Shown: positions 50,674 through 59,540, counted from the stretch's first letter. The stretch: 64,000 nucleotides of DNA from Mesorhizobium sp. DCY119 (GCF_003590645.1 NZ_CP031834.1:1860501-1924500); one strand, 5' to 3'. Program-made: numbers and translations. Notes: generated from the sequence alone by a model not told the origin.

Positions 50674-51876
50674 TCAGGCGGCGAGCTTGGCGCGCTCTTC
50701 GAGCGCGGTGCGAGGCGGCGCCGCATCGGGCACGTTCATTTCAGCAAGCGACTCGCGGGCTGCTTCCACGACGCGCCGCATGACGTGCTCGTCCATGCGG
50801 CCGATGCAGCCGACCCGGAAGGATTCCACCACGGTTAGCTTGCCGGGGTAGATGATGAACCCCTTGTCCTTCATCAGTTCATAGAAGCGGTCGAAGGCAA
50901 AGTTCTCATGCGCCGGGCAGAAGAAGGTGACGATGATCGGCGACAGCCAGTTATCCGACAGCAGCGTCTCGAAACCGAGTTCGCGCATGCCGGCAACCAT
51001 CACGTCGCGGTTTTTGGTGTAGCGCGCGCCGCGGCCGGCAACGCCGCCTTCCGCCTCGTGCACCTTCAGCGCCTCGAGAAAGGCGGCAACGACATGGGTC
51101 GGCGGGGTGAAACGCCATTGCCCGGTCTTTTCCAGCGTCGCCCATTGCGCATGCACGTCGAGCGAAAGCGAGTGGCTGCGGCCCTTGGCGGCTTCCAGTT
51201 CCGTCTTCTTGGCGATGACGAAGCCAAAGCCCGGCACGCCTTCGATGCATTTGTTGGCGGAGGAGACCATCGCCTCGTAGCGGATTTCGTTGACGTCGAG
51301 CGGGATGGCGCCAAAGGCGCTCATGGAATCCACCAGCAGCTTGCGGCCCTTGGCGTAGACGGCCTCGGAAATCTCGGCGACCGGGTTGAGGATGCCCGAA
51401 CTGGTCTCGCAGTGGATGGCGATGACATGGGTGATGGCCGGATCGGCGTCGAGCGCTGCGGCAACCTCACTACCGCGCGGGGGCAGGTAATCGCCCTTGT
51501 CGATCAGCGTATAGGCGCGGCCCAGATACTGCATGGTCTGCGCGGCGCGAAGGCCATAGGCGCCATTGGCCAGCACCAGAACCTTTCCGTCCTTCGGTAC
51601 GAAGGAGCCGAGCATGGCCTCGACGCAGAAGGAGCCGCTTCCCTGCATGGGAACGCAATCGAATTCGCCCTTTGTGTCGCCGGTCAGCGCCAGCAATCGG
51701 CGGCGCATATCGGCAGTCATGGCACGGAAATCGCCGTCCCAGGAACCCCAGTCGCGCAGCATGGCCTGCTTGACGGCGTAGGCGGTGGTGAGCGGGCCGG
51801 GCGTGAGCAAATAAGGTTCGCCGAGCGCCGGTGGCTCAAAACCCTCGACTGGCGAAAACTTGGTCTCGGCGCTCAT
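50674..51876 (-). CDS. phnW: 2-Aminoethylphosphonate:pyruvate aminotransferase
   Basis: A 400-residue PLP enzyme of the class V aminotransferase group. The PLP lysine is K209 (SSANKCIEG), D183 lies in LVDSMSAFGAIPLD, and the N-terminal YLLTPGPLTTAYAVKQAMLRDWGSWD is the PhnW hallmark. It converts AEP and pyruvate to phosphonoacetaldehyde and alanine. At 400 residues it is some 30 longer than E. coli-type PhnW, mainly by a C-terminal tail. It is the first gene of the phnW-A-Y block. Confidence 0.93.
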   Translation of the reverse strand: MSAETKFSPVEGFEPPALGEPYLLTPGPLTTAYAVKQAMLRDWGSWDGDFRAMTADMRRRLLALTGDTKGEFDCVPMQGSGSFCVEAMLGSFVPKDGKVLVLANGAYGLRAAQTMQYLGRAYTLIDKGDYLPPRGSEVAAALDADPAITHVIAIHCETSSGILNPVAEISEAVYAKGRKLLVDSMSAFGAIPLDVNEIRYEAMVSSANKCIEGVPGFGFVIAKKTELEAAKGRSHSLSLDVHAQWATLEKTGQWRFTPPTHVVAAFLEALKVHEAEGGVAGRGARYTKNRDVMVAGMRELGFETLLSDNWLSPIIVTFFCPAHENFAFDRFYELMKDKGFIIYPGKLTVVESFRVGCIGRMDEHVMRRVVEAARESLAEMNVPDAAPPRTALEERAKLAA

Positions 51877-51981
51877 TGATCTTCCTCCACACGGCGTTCT
51901 GCAATGGCGTGATTATCGCCGCCGATGATGTATTTGCAAAATCGTTATTTTGTATCCTTGTATAAGTTTTGGCGATGATCG

Positions 51982-53649
51982 TCAGGCTAGACGTACCAGT
52001 CGGCTGCTCAGCAGGTCTCCGCTTTGCGTAAGCAGCGGATAAGCGATCGTAACCAGAAGCGAATTGATCTCCTTGAAAGCGCGGACGGCTTCCAGGTGGA
52101 TATCGCTGGTCTCGATGCTTTCCATCTTGCCCGATTGCAGGCGGCGCAGATGCTGTTCGTGGCTTTGACGCTCCTGCGTTCGAATGCGCTCCTTCTCGGC
52201 CACCAGCTGGCGGGCTGCGGCAAGGTCGTTTGAAATCAAGACGTTCAGCGCAAGCTGCATGTTTTCCGCGACACGCGCATGAAGGTCCGTCATCTCCGCC
52301 CAGCCTTCCTTGGAGAAATTCAGGTTTTTCTCCGAGCGCTCGGCGGCCAGCACCAGCAGATTCTTGGCGATGACGTCGCCGGCATGCTCCAGGTTGATCG
52401 CAACGTCGGTCAGTTCGATGCCGCGGCGAGCCTCCTCCGAGGTGAGCCGGCCTCGGTTTACCTCGGCGATGTAGAGCTTGATGCCGGTGTGAGCATCGTT
52501 CACGTCTTCATCCAGGCTGCGCAGGCGTGCGATCTGCTCGCTCGTCCCGGACTTGAACATGTCCATGACCGGCCGGAACATCAGTTCGACCAGTTCTCCC
52601 ATGCGCAGAAGCTCGCGCGTCGCGCTGGCCAGCGCCAGGGTCGGAACGCCGGTCACCGCCCGATCGAGGGCTGTGATGCGCCGCGCGACAAGATCATCAT
52701 CTTTCGTCCTGACCGGAGCTTCGGACAGCAGCGTCGTCGTCAGCCGCGCCATCGCGCCGGTGAGGGGAAGGCAAAACACGCCCAGACATGCGTTGAAGAG
52801 GACGTGGAGATTGATCAGTGCCACGCCTGCATTGCTTCCCAGCCAGCCAACCGGCAGACTGAACAGCTGAATGGCAACCAATGCGACGACTGTCCCGCAG
52901 GCTCGAAAAATCAGATTGCCGAGCGGCAGGCGGCGGGCGGCAGGTCCCATGCCCCGTGACAGCCAGAATGCGATCAGCCCGCTGCCGACATTCGCGCCCA
53001 GTATCAGCGGTATGCCGGCTTCCAGCGAAACCAACCCCTGCGAGGCCAGGGCCGTGATCATGAGAACGGCGGCGACGCTGGAGTGAATGAGCCAGGTGAA
53101 CACGGCGCCAAGCAGAAACGCCGTCAGATAGTCCTGGGCCAGATAACCGGAGATCATGGGCAGAAGTTCTGCATTCCGAAGCGGACCGGTCGCTTCGCCC
53201 AGCAGCTTCAACGACAGGAGCACGAAGCCAACTCCGAGCACCATGCGTCCGGTCTCGCGGATTTTCTGACCCGGCAGCTTGAGATGCATGACGCCGCCGG
53301 CCAACAGGCAGACGGGGATCAACCAGCCTAGATCGAAGGAGAGCACCCGCACGACCAGCGCCGAGCCAAGATCGGCACCAAGCAACAGAGCGAGCCCGGT
53401 CGGCAGCGCCAGCACAGCGCCGGCAGCGAAGCCGCAGGCGAGCATAGCCACTGCCGTTGAACTTTGCAGCATCACCGCCATGGCCGCGCCACCGGCAGCG
53501 GCACGTGTGTGCCCGCCTCTTGCCTCGCCAAACAGCTGGCGCAAGATGGGAGCGTGGGCGCGCTCCATCCCGGTGCGCACGAGATGCACGGCATAGAGCA
53601 GCAGCAAGGTTGCGCCCGCGAGGTGCAGAAGGATGATCGAGAAATGCAT
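51982..53649 (-). CDS. Na/Pi cotransporter family protein with PhoU domain
   Basis: A 555-residue membrane protein. The first 300 residues hold two Na_Pi_cotrans repeats with the QSSTA motif (MLQSSTAVAMLACG; WLIHSSVAAVLMITAL). The last 230 residues are a cytoplasmic PhoU-like helical domain. YjbB-type relatives export phosphate when the cell has too much. Placed next to phosphonate-cleaving genes, which release Pi regardless of need, it may vent excess phosphate. It is divergent from the LysR regulator. Confidence 0.85.
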   Translation of the reverse strand: MHFSIILLHLAGATLLLLYAVHLVRTGMERAHAPILRQLFGEARGGHTRAAAGGAAMAVMLQSSTAVAMLACGFAAGAVLALPTGLALLLGADLGSALVVRVLSFDLGWLIPVCLLAGGVMHLKLPGQKIRETGRMVLGVGFVLLSLKLLGEATGPLRNAELLPMISGYLAQDYLTAFLLGAVFTWLIHSSVAAVLMITALASQGLVSLEAGIPLILGANVGSGLIAFWLSRGMGPAARRLPLGNLIFRACGTVVALVAIQLFSLPVGWLGSNAGVALINLHVLFNACLGVFCLPLTGAMARLTTTLLSEAPVRTKDDDLVARRITALDRAVTGVPTLALASATRELLRMGELVELMFRPVMDMFKSGTSEQIARLRSLDEDVNDAHTGIKLYIAEVNRGRLTSEEARRGIELTDVAINLEHAGDVIAKNLLVLAAERSEKNLNFSKEGWAEMTDLHARVAENMQLALNVLISNDLAAARQLVAEKERIRTQERQSHEQHLRRLQSGKMESIETSDIHLEAVRAFKEINSLLVTIAYPLLTQSGDLLSSRLVRLA

Positions 53650-53692
53650 AGCCGGCTTCCTGTCAGAAGGAAAAGTTCGGCTTCCCCTTTAC

Positions 53693-53737
53693 ATAAGTCA
53701 ATTCGTTAGTTTCTATACTTCCATTGATTTTACTTAT
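53693..53737 (+). promoter_or_regulatory. Inverted ATAAGT/ACTTAT motif before LysR gene
   Basis: ATAAGT (53693-53698) faces ACTTAT (53732-53737), centres 39 bases apart. The right copy belongs to GATTTTACTTAT, also found upstream of phnS. ATAAGT occurs again upstream of phnW (51962-51967). This position suits autoregulation and control of the divergent Na/Pi transporter. Confidence 0.5.
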
Positions 53738-53750
53738 GGAGGATGCCCTG

Positions 53751-54620
53751 GTGCGGTACGTGCAGCTGAGAGCTTTCCACTACGTCGCCATTTGCGGCGG
53801 TTTCTCGCGTGCCGCGGAGGCATTGTTCCTGACGCAACCCGCCATCTCCGACCAGGTGCGCAAGCTGGAAGAAGAGTACGACGTGCTGCTTTTCAACCGG
53901 CACAAGAAGCAGGTGACGCTTACGCAGCAGGGCGACCGTCTGCTTGAAATCACGCACCGCATGTTCGACACCGAGCAGCAGGCACTCGACCTGCTTTCCG
54001 AGTCGCGCGCGCTTCGAGCCGGCACCTTGCGCATCGTCGCGGACGCCGCGCATCATCTTCTCCAGATACTCGGGCAATTCCGGGCCAGGTATCCGGGAAT
54101 CCAGGTGACCGTTCGCGCTGGCAATACCGAGAGCGTGATGGCCAGCCTTTACGCCTACGAAGCCGATATCGGTGTCCTGGGCGAAATTCCGGAAGGGCGC
54201 GAGTACAATATGCTGAAGCTCAATTCCTCGCCGATCATCGCGTTTGTGGCGCATAATCATCCGCTGGCCGAAGCGCGCAAGCTCGGGCTGGCCGAGATCG
54301 CCGAACAGCCGCTTGTGCTGCGTGAGCGCGGTTCCAAGACCAGGTCCAAGCTGGAAGCGTTGGCTGCAACTCAGGGAATCGAACTCAAGCCGGCCATAGA
54401 AGCCGAAGGCCGTGAGGCCGTGCGCGAGATCGTAGCCTCCGGTGTCGGTGTCGGCTTTGTATCGCGGGCAGAGTTTGGCCTAGACGGACGCCTCCGGCCG
54501 ATCCTCATCGATGGACCGGAGATGCTGATGGACGAAGCGCTCATCTGCCTGCGCGAACGCTCAAGCGGCAAGCTGGTGAAGGCGTTCTGGGATCTCGCCA
54601 GGCAAACGGTCGAAGGCTGA
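53751..54620 (+). CDS. LysR-family regulator of 2-aminoethylphosphonate catabolism
   Basis: A 289-residue LysR-type regulator. The N-terminal HTH is RYVQLRAFHYVAICGGFSRAAEALFLTQPAISDQVRKLEEEYDVLLFNR, followed by a periplasmic-binding-like sensor domain. The group associated with AEP genes (TIGR03339) begins RYVQLRAF, so I set the start at GTG 53751, eight bases after GGAGG, rather than at upstream TTG or ATG codons. It likely activates phnS and phnW operons in response to AEP or a catabolite. Confidence 0.85.
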   Translation: MRYVQLRAFHYVAICGGFSRAAEALFLTQPAISDQVRKLEEEYDVLLFNRHKKQVTLTQQGDRLLEITHRMFDTEQQALDLLSESRALRAGTLRIVADAAHHLLQILGQFRARYPGIQVTVRAGNTESVMASLYAYEADIGVLGEIPEGREYNMLKLNSSPIIAFVAHNHPLAEARKLGLAEIAEQPLVLRERGSKTRSKLEALAATQGIELKPAIEAEGREAVREIVASGVGVGFVSRAEFGLDGRLRPILIDGPEMLMDEALICLRERSSGKLVKAFWDLARQTVEG

Positions 54621-54671
54621 GCTCTCTTTAGGGTTCGCGCGTAGCCGAAGGCGATCTGAGACGTAGAGCGA

Positions 54672-55103
54672 TCATTCAGGGTCGAGCTCGAAGATAACGA
54701 AGCCTTTCCCGCGTTCCACTTCATTAAATCCGAGAATGCGGAACCACTTCGCGACTTCCGGCCGGTCCGACCAGCTGTAGGAATGGATTGGAAGGTTACC
54801 GCAGAGAGCCTGGATGCGCCTGATGTGTTTCTTGCAGAAGCGGACCGAAGACCTGGAAAAGAAGCTCTCGTGGGCTGCAAAAGCCGTTTGAGCTGCGTGA
54901 TTGATCTCCCGCCACGCGATTATTGCGACCGGTTTGCCGTCTTCGAGCAGGGTATGGCCGCGGCCCTCTCTCAGGGCCATCATGAATTCGTCCTTCACCT
55001 CATCGATGTTCAGACCGGCCGTCGCATACTGGTCAGCCATTCGATTGGCCAGGTCTCGAAAGATGGCGGTAAGGTCGGCGGTAGTGGCTGTTCGATAATC
55101 CAT
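54672..55103 (-). CDS. GNAT-like acetyltransferase, phage gp13-like
   Basis: A 143-residue protein with a weak GNAT fold: MDYRTATTADLTAIFRDLANRMADQY opens it, HTLLEDGKPVAIIAWREI is the central strand pair, and VAKWFRILGFNEVERGKGFVIFEL the end. The composition resembles the small acetyltransferase-like proteins of T7-type phages (internal virion protein A-like) found as stray genes in proteobacterial chromosomes. No other phage gene is nearby. Function unknown. Confidence 0.6.
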   Translation of the reverse strand: MDYRTATTADLTAIFRDLANRMADQYATAGLNIDEVKDEFMMALREGRGHTLLEDGKPVAIIAWREINHAAQTAFAAHESFFSRSSVRFCKKHIRRIQALCGNLPIHSYSWSDRPEVAKWFRILGFNEVERGKGFVIFELDPE

Positions 55104-55368
55104 GCTTCACTCCGTGAGGGCGGCAAAGTACCTGCCGAAACGCCGTCATGCAAATTCGCGACGCTTCAACCGTCGCGGGGCCTGGCGATATCTGCGACGG
55201 CACTCATTGTGGAGAGGAGGGCCTGGTCAGCCGCTGAACTGTAGTGCGCGCCTATTAAAATCATATGACAAGCGTTTGAAAACATTACGGATTGTTAATG
55301 CAGGTGTTCATATTGGGTTCACCCTTCGACACGTAGATATCAGGCGTGAATGAGAAGGACCCCTCCCA

Positions 55369-55707
55369 ATGAAACGAATTGTTCTCGCAGCAGTGGCGAT
55401 CTCCATGCTTGCAGTGCCGATGGCTCAAGCACAGCAGTACCATCGGCCCCCGCAGGGCATGCAGCAGCAAAATGGACCGTCGCATTTCAACAAGAAGCAT
55501 GAGGCGCGCAAGCCATTCGCCAAGAAACAGCGGTGGTCAAAAGGCAGCCGAATGAGCGACTGGAAGCGGAAGCAGCATGTCCGCGATTATCACCGCTACG
55601 GACTGCAGCGTCCCGGCAGAGGCCAGCAGTGGGTGAAGGTCGACAACGACTATCTGCTGATTTCAATGGCGACCGGTATCATCGCGGGCATCGCCGCCGG
55701 CCGGTAA
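55369..55707 (+). CDS. RcnB-like periplasmic protein
   Basis: A 112-residue secreted protein with signal peptide MKRIVLAAVAISMLAVPMAQA. The mature part is basic and rich in His, Gln, Lys, Trp and Tyr, and the second half (HVRDYHRYGLQRPGRGQQWVKVDNDYLLISMATGIIAGI) matches the RcnB family signature, in which the protein helps control nickel/cobalt efflux. CCTCCC upstream on the coding strand is not a good site; the start is set by the signal peptide. Confidence 0.82.
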   Translation: MKRIVLAAVAISMLAVPMAQAQQYHRPPQGMQQQNGPSHFNKKHEARKPFAKKQRWSKGSRMSDWKRKQHVRDYHRYGLQRPGRGQQWVKVDNDYLLISMATGIIAGIAAGR

Positions 55708-55733
55708 CATCTGATGGTAGTTCCATCGAGCAA

Positions 55734-55761
55734 AAGGCGGTTCTCAGGAGCCGCCTTTTTT
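55734..55761 (+). terminator. Rho-independent terminator after RcnB-like gene
   Basis: AAGGCGGTTC pairs with GAGCCGCCTT (one G-T) around TCAG and is followed by T residues. It is 27 bases downstream of the stop. Confidence 0.85.
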
Positions 55762-55885
55762 ATCGGCGAATTACCGGCGAGGGAGTGGCCGTCCTGGCGA
55801 GGAGCTCGTGAAGCCGGATTGCGATCACCAGAAATGGAAGCGCTGCCAGCCAGCTCAATTCGGCGATTAGAGAGGTCTTGTCCAT
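55760..55885 (-). CDS. Tiny membrane protein, 41 aa
   Basis: A 41-codon gene with a perfect AGGAGG six bases before the ATG at 55885. It reads MDKTSLIAELSWLAALPFLV then IAIRLHELLARTATPSPVIRR: one hydrophobic helix followed by a basic tail, as in small inner-membrane regulators. The stop abuts the terminator of the opposite gene. No family recognised; the ribosome binding site is the main evidence. Confidence 0.55.
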   Translation of the reverse strand: MDKTSLIAELSWLAALPFLVIAIRLHELLARTATPSPVIRR

Positions 55886-55984
55886 GGACTTCCTCCTGAA
55901 GATTTTAGCTCACTTGGTCAGAGCGTAGCATCTCGCGATATTAGGGCCTGCTTCCAGAAGTAGAACCCCCCAGATGGGACTGCT

Positions 55985-56167
55985 CTATCTCTGCCGAATT
56001 GTGCTCGTGACGATCGGGTCTGGCTTGCCGGCAAATCGCTCTTGGCTGGTAGACAGCCCCACCAACACGCCCAGCGCGATCGCGATGGGAGCAAACAAGA
56101 TCGCAACGTGAACCAGGCATAGTACCGTCGCGCGCCAATCAGAGGCTGTTTTCTGCTCGTCATCCAT
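55985..56167 (-). CDS. Putative small single-helix membrane protein, 60 aa
   Basis: A 60-residue frame with one strong hydrophobic helix (VLCLVHVAILFAPIAIALGVLVGL) between a charged N terminus (MDDEQKTASDW) and a polar tail. The orientation and composition look real, but no good ribosome binding site precedes ATG 56167. Confidence 0.35.
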   Translation of the reverse strand: MDDEQKTASDWRATVLCLVHVAILFAPIAIALGVLVGLSTSQERFAGKPDPIVTSTIRQR

Positions 56168-56297
56168 GAACGAGATATGAAGGCCAAGAGTCAATCGAAG
56201 GTTAAAGTGCGGTCCTGTACGGCGACCTCAGCACTCAACCTTTGTTACAGCCTGCAATGCAAGGCCGGAAATTCGGATCAAACCCTTTTATCCAGTC

Positions 56298-56339
56298 AAA
56301 TGGCGGCGCCCCGGGGTCGAACATGGGGCGCCGCCATTT
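56298..56339 (-). terminator. Strong hairpin downstream of methyltransferase gene
   Basis: A 15-bp perfect stem (AAATGGCGGCGCCCC with its complement) around a 12-base loop, starting five bases past the methyltransferase stop. There is no long T-run, so termination may be weak or factor-dependent. Confidence 0.6.
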
Positions 56340-56343
56340 GCCG

Positions 56344-57393
56344 TCAGGTCGCTTCCAGCACCATGTTGAGTGGCGTCTGTGCTGCCCGCCGGACGCGCGT
56401 GAAGCCACCTGACCGGATCACCTCGGCCAGCCGTTTCTCGCCCGCTTGTGCGCCAAGCGCGAGCCCCGTCTCCTGTGCCAGCGAGGTGGGAACGCAGATC
56501 ATCGTCGATGCCGAGTAGTAGAGCCTTCCAACCGGATTGATGTTGTCTTCCAGCGCATCTCCGGCCATCGGCTCTACGACCATCCACGTGCCGCCCTGTT
56601 TCAGCGCCTTTCTGATGTGCGCTGCCGCGGTCTTGGGATCGCCCATGTCGTGCAGGCAGTCGAAGCAGGTGATCAGATCGAAGTCACGCCCTGCGAAGTC
56701 CTGTGCCCGGCCGACCTCGAAGTGCAGGTTCGTCATGCCGTGCGCTCGGGCGTGCGCGGTCGCGGCGGCAATCGATGCCGGATGGAAGTCGTAGCCGGTA
56801 AACCGGGATTTTGGGAACGCCTGTGCCATCAGGACCGTCGACAGCCCGTGTCCGCAGCCGACATCGGCCACCGTCGCGCCGGCTTTCAACTTGTCGATGA
56901 CGCCATCGAGCGCCGGCAGCCACTCCTGCACAAGGGCATTCACGTAGCCCGGCCGGAACAGCCGCGCCACGGCGCAGAACATGCAGCCGGCCTGGTCACC
57001 CCAGGCCACGCCGCGGCCGGTCTTGAAGGCCGACTGCACCTTCGACTGGTTCTCGACCATTGCAGCAGCGGTATCGAAGGCACCGATCAGATTGACCGGG
57101 CTGTCGGGCTCTGCAAACACGAAGGACTGCTCGGGCGTCAGCGAGAACCGTCCGTTCTCGTAGTGCACGTAGCCCGAGGCCGCTTGCGCTGCCAGCCATT
57201 CGCGCACGTAGCGGGGCGCGCATCCCGCGGCATCGGCAAGCTCGTCAGCATTGGCGGGACCGATCTCCTTGAGGGTCTTGTACAGGTCGAGCGCGTCTCC
57301 GATCCTCACCAGCGGCACGCTGACAGCTCCGCCAAGGTCGCCAAGGACGCGGCCGACGAGTTCATTGAGGGTGGTTTCGTTGAGTTGTGTCAT
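56344..57393 (-). CDS. SAM-dependent methyltransferase with N-terminal winged helix
   Basis: A 349-residue class I methyltransferase. The N terminus (GPANADELADAAGCAPRYVREWLAAQAASGYVHYENGRFSLT) is a winged-helix dimerisation domain, and motif I is VADVGCGHGLSTVLMAQAFP near residue 175, followed by acidic FTGYDFHP. The layout matches the Rv2258c-like group of small-molecule methyltransferases. AAGGAGG stands five bases before the ATG at 57393. Its substrate is unknown. It follows an alpha/beta-hydrolase-LuxR regulator gene on the same strand. Confidence 0.82.
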   Translation of the reverse strand: MTQLNETTLNELVGRVLGDLGGAVSVPLVRIGDALDLYKTLKEIGPANADELADAAGCAPRYVREWLAAQAASGYVHYENGRFSLTPEQSFVFAEPDSPVNLIGAFDTAAAMVENQSKVQSAFKTGRGVAWGDQAGCMFCAVARLFRPGYVNALVQEWLPALDGVIDKLKAGATVADVGCGHGLSTVLMAQAFPKSRFTGYDFHPASIAAATAHARAHGMTNLHFEVGRAQDFAGRDFDLITCFDCLHDMGDPKTAAAHIRKALKQGGTWMVVEPMAGDALEDNINPVGRLYYSASTMICVPTSLAQETGLALGAQAGEKRLAEVIRSGGFTRVRRAAQTPLNMVLEAT

Positions 57394-57535
57394 GGTTCCT
57401 CCTTCGGACGGCATGTTGCCATTCCGTCAGTGCAAGGATGAGACCAGTCGTAACGGGAGGCATGAGGCGGCCGTCCCGAACAGGCAAGGAAATCAGGCAG
57501 CGGAGAGGACAGATGTCCCGATCCGGGCCGGGAGA

Positions 57536-57551
57536 GGGCGGTAAACCGCCC
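57536..57551 (-). terminator. Hairpin downstream of LuxR-fusion gene
   Basis: GGGCGG-TAAA-CCGCCC, 15 bases beyond the stop of the hydrolase-LuxR gene on the minus strand. No T-run; function as terminator is uncertain. Confidence 0.35.
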
Positions 57552-57565
57552 GCCGCGCAAGTCGG

Positions 57566-58624
57566 TTACTTGGACAGCGTCATGACGATCGCCTGCGAGC
57601 GGCTGTGCACGCCAAGTTTGCTGAAGATCACCGACAGCTGGTTGCGCACGGTCTTCACGCTCTTGCCGAGGCGTTCTGCGATCGCACGGTTGTCGAGCCC
57701 CTCTGCAACGAGGTCCAGAAGTGCCGCTTCGGCGGGAGTGAGACCAGCCTCGCGGATTGCGCGCGGCTGCCTTGGTTGATCCTGCCCGAGGAAGGCAGCA
57801 AGTTCGGCTTGGAACACAGCCCAGGCCGGCTCGTCCGGCAGGAGCACATGGTTCTTGCTCTCAAGCGGCACGAAGCGTGCGCCCGGGATCGCTGCCGCCA
57901 GCTTGCAGCCTTCGTCGAACGGCACGCGCATGTCGCCGCGGCTATGCGCGATCAATGTCGGCACGCGGATCTTCGCGGCAAGGTCGAGCACGTCGATACC
58001 CTGCATCTGCGAAAGCAGTTGCGCGGCGACATCGGCAGTTGCCGTTTCACGCTCGAGATCGCCCCACCAGCGATGCTGTTCAGGCGTCCCGTCGGGTATG
58101 AAAAGGTTGGTGAAGAACTGGCAGAACGCAGGATTGTCGCGCCCCCAGCCGATGCGAATGAAGTTGACGAGGGTCTCGGCCTCCAGCCGCTCGGCTTCCG
58201 TCTGCGCGCGAACCCGCCCGCCCTGACCATAGGCATTCAGCAGCACCAGATGCGACACGCGCTCGGGATGCCTTAGGGCATATGCGATACTAAGAGCGCC
58301 GCCCTGCGAAAGACCAAGGAGGACGAAGCGCGGCTCCTCGATCGAGGCCGCCACGCAGTCCAGGTCCGCATGCCACGCCTCAAGCGACAGATCGGCAACG
58401 TGCCGGTCAGACAGGCCGCAGCCGCGTGGATCGTAACGCACAAAACGGTTGCGGGCCGAAAGCGCCTGGAGCCATGGCCGCCACACGGGGCTTTCAAGGT
58501 CGTAATCGACATGGCTCAGCCAGTGCGCCGCCCGCAGGATCACCGGTCCCTCTCCGCACGACGCGACGGCAATCCGAGTGCCGTCGACGGAGGTGCAGAA
58601 CCGTATGCTCTGGCTGAGTTTCAT
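57566..58624 (-). CDS. Alpha/beta-hydrolase fused to LuxR-type HTH
   Basis: About 352 residues. The N-terminal 280 are an alpha/beta-hydrolase with nucleophile elbow LGLSQGG, the acid in HSRGDMRVPF and the His in LESKNHVLLPDEP. The last 60 are a LuxR/GerE HTH (LTPAEAALLDLVAEGLDNRAIAERLGKSVKTVRNQLSVIFSKLGVHSRSQAI). Such fusions may sense a small ester or lactone and regulate transcription. The start is uncertain: ATG 58624 begins the hydrolase fold but GGAGG touches it directly; an ATG 16 codons earlier is possible. Confidence 0.8.
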   Translation of the reverse strand: MKLSQSIRFCTSVDGTRIAVASCGEGPVILRAAHWLSHVDYDLESPVWRPWLQALSARNRFVRYDPRGCGLSDRHVADLSLEAWHADLDCVAASIEEPRFVLLGLSQGGALSIAYALRHPERVSHLVLLNAYGQGGRVRAQTEAERLEAETLVNFIRIGWGRDNPAFCQFFTNLFIPDGTPEQHRWWGDLERETATADVAAQLLSQMQGIDVLDLAAKIRVPTLIAHSRGDMRVPFDEGCKLAAAIPGARFVPLESKNHVLLPDEPAWAVFQAELAAFLGQDQPRQPRAIREAGLTPAEAALLDLVAEGLDNRAIAERLGKSVKTVRNQLSVIFSKLGVHSRSQAIVMTLSK

Positions 58625-58758
58625 CCTCCAAGGATACCGTAGCGGAAAGTCGGGCAACAGGCCCGATCTCATAGCCCGATCGATCAGCCGTCTACGCCGA
58701 AAGGGTGGCGCGGGCTTTTTGCGCAAGGTTCCGTGTCGGTGGATGGCAGCCGTGGCTG

Positions 58759-59538
58759 TTAAACGCAGCGGCCGCCGTCGACGTTGATAACCGCGCCCGT
58801 GACGAGCCTGGCGAGGTCGGATGCCAGGTAGAGTGCAGCACCAGCCACATCGTTCGGGCGGATGATCTCGCCCATCGGAATCTGGCTTGCAAAGCTGCCG
58901 ACGACTTCATGCACCTGCTGCCCATGGGTGAACCCCGAAAGCATCGGCGTTTCGGTCGCGCCGGGGTTGATGCCGTTCACGCGGATGCCGTCCTTGGCCA
59001 GTTCGAGCGCGAGCGACTGGGTGGTTGCGATGGCTGCGGCCTTCGAGGCGCTGTAGGCAGCGAGGCCCGGTTTCGGGCGCACGCCGACAACCGAGCAGAT
59101 GTTGACGATCGCCGCGTTTCCGCCCGCCTTGAGCAAGGGCAGGAAATGTTTCGTGGTGAGGAAAAGCGAACGCACATTGACGTTCATGATGCGATCCCAG
59201 CCGTCGACCGTCATCGTGTCGATCGGGATCGCCGACTGCGGAACGCCGGCGCAGTTGACCAGCAGGTCGAGCTTGTTTTCCGTGCGCGCAATGCGCTCGG
59301 CCAGCACCGCTACGCTTGCCTCATCAGCTACGTCGCAACGCCAGCCCGGACCGGTGCTGCAATCGGTGGGGGCATCGCTCTCAGGCAGCGAGAGATCGGC
59401 AATGATGACCTTGGCGCCGCTTGCCGCAAACAGCGACGCGATGGCCTGACCGATGCCGGAGACGCCGCCGGTGACCAGCGCGGTCTTGCCGGCGAGAAGG
59501 GACGGGGTCAGGTTGGTCGGAAAGTCAGGCAGAGCCAT
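58759..59538 (-). CDS. Short-chain dehydrogenase/reductase
   Basis: A 259-residue classical SDR. The cofactor motif is TGGVSGIGQAIA, NCAG follows near residue 95, and the catalytic Ser (NICSVVG) and Y-x3-K (AYSASKAAA) are present, with the PGATETPM loop and a C-terminal INVDGGRCV. Acidic IIADLSLPESD at the end of strand 2 suggests NAD. It starts right after the aldehyde dehydrogenase stop and is the last gene of a minus-strand operon. Confidence 0.9.
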   Translation of the reverse strand: MALPDFPTNLTPSLLAGKTALVTGGVSGIGQAIASLFAASGAKVIIADLSLPESDAPTDCSTGPGWRCDVADEASVAVLAERIARTENKLDLLVNCAGVPQSAIPIDTMTVDGWDRIMNVNVRSLFLTTKHFLPLLKAGGNAAIVNICSVVGVRPKPGLAAYSASKAAAIATTQSLALELAKDGIRVNGINPGATETPMLSGFTHGQQVHEVVGSFASQIPMGEIIRPNDVAGAALYLASDLARLVTGAVINVDGGRCV

Positions 59539-59540
59539 CG

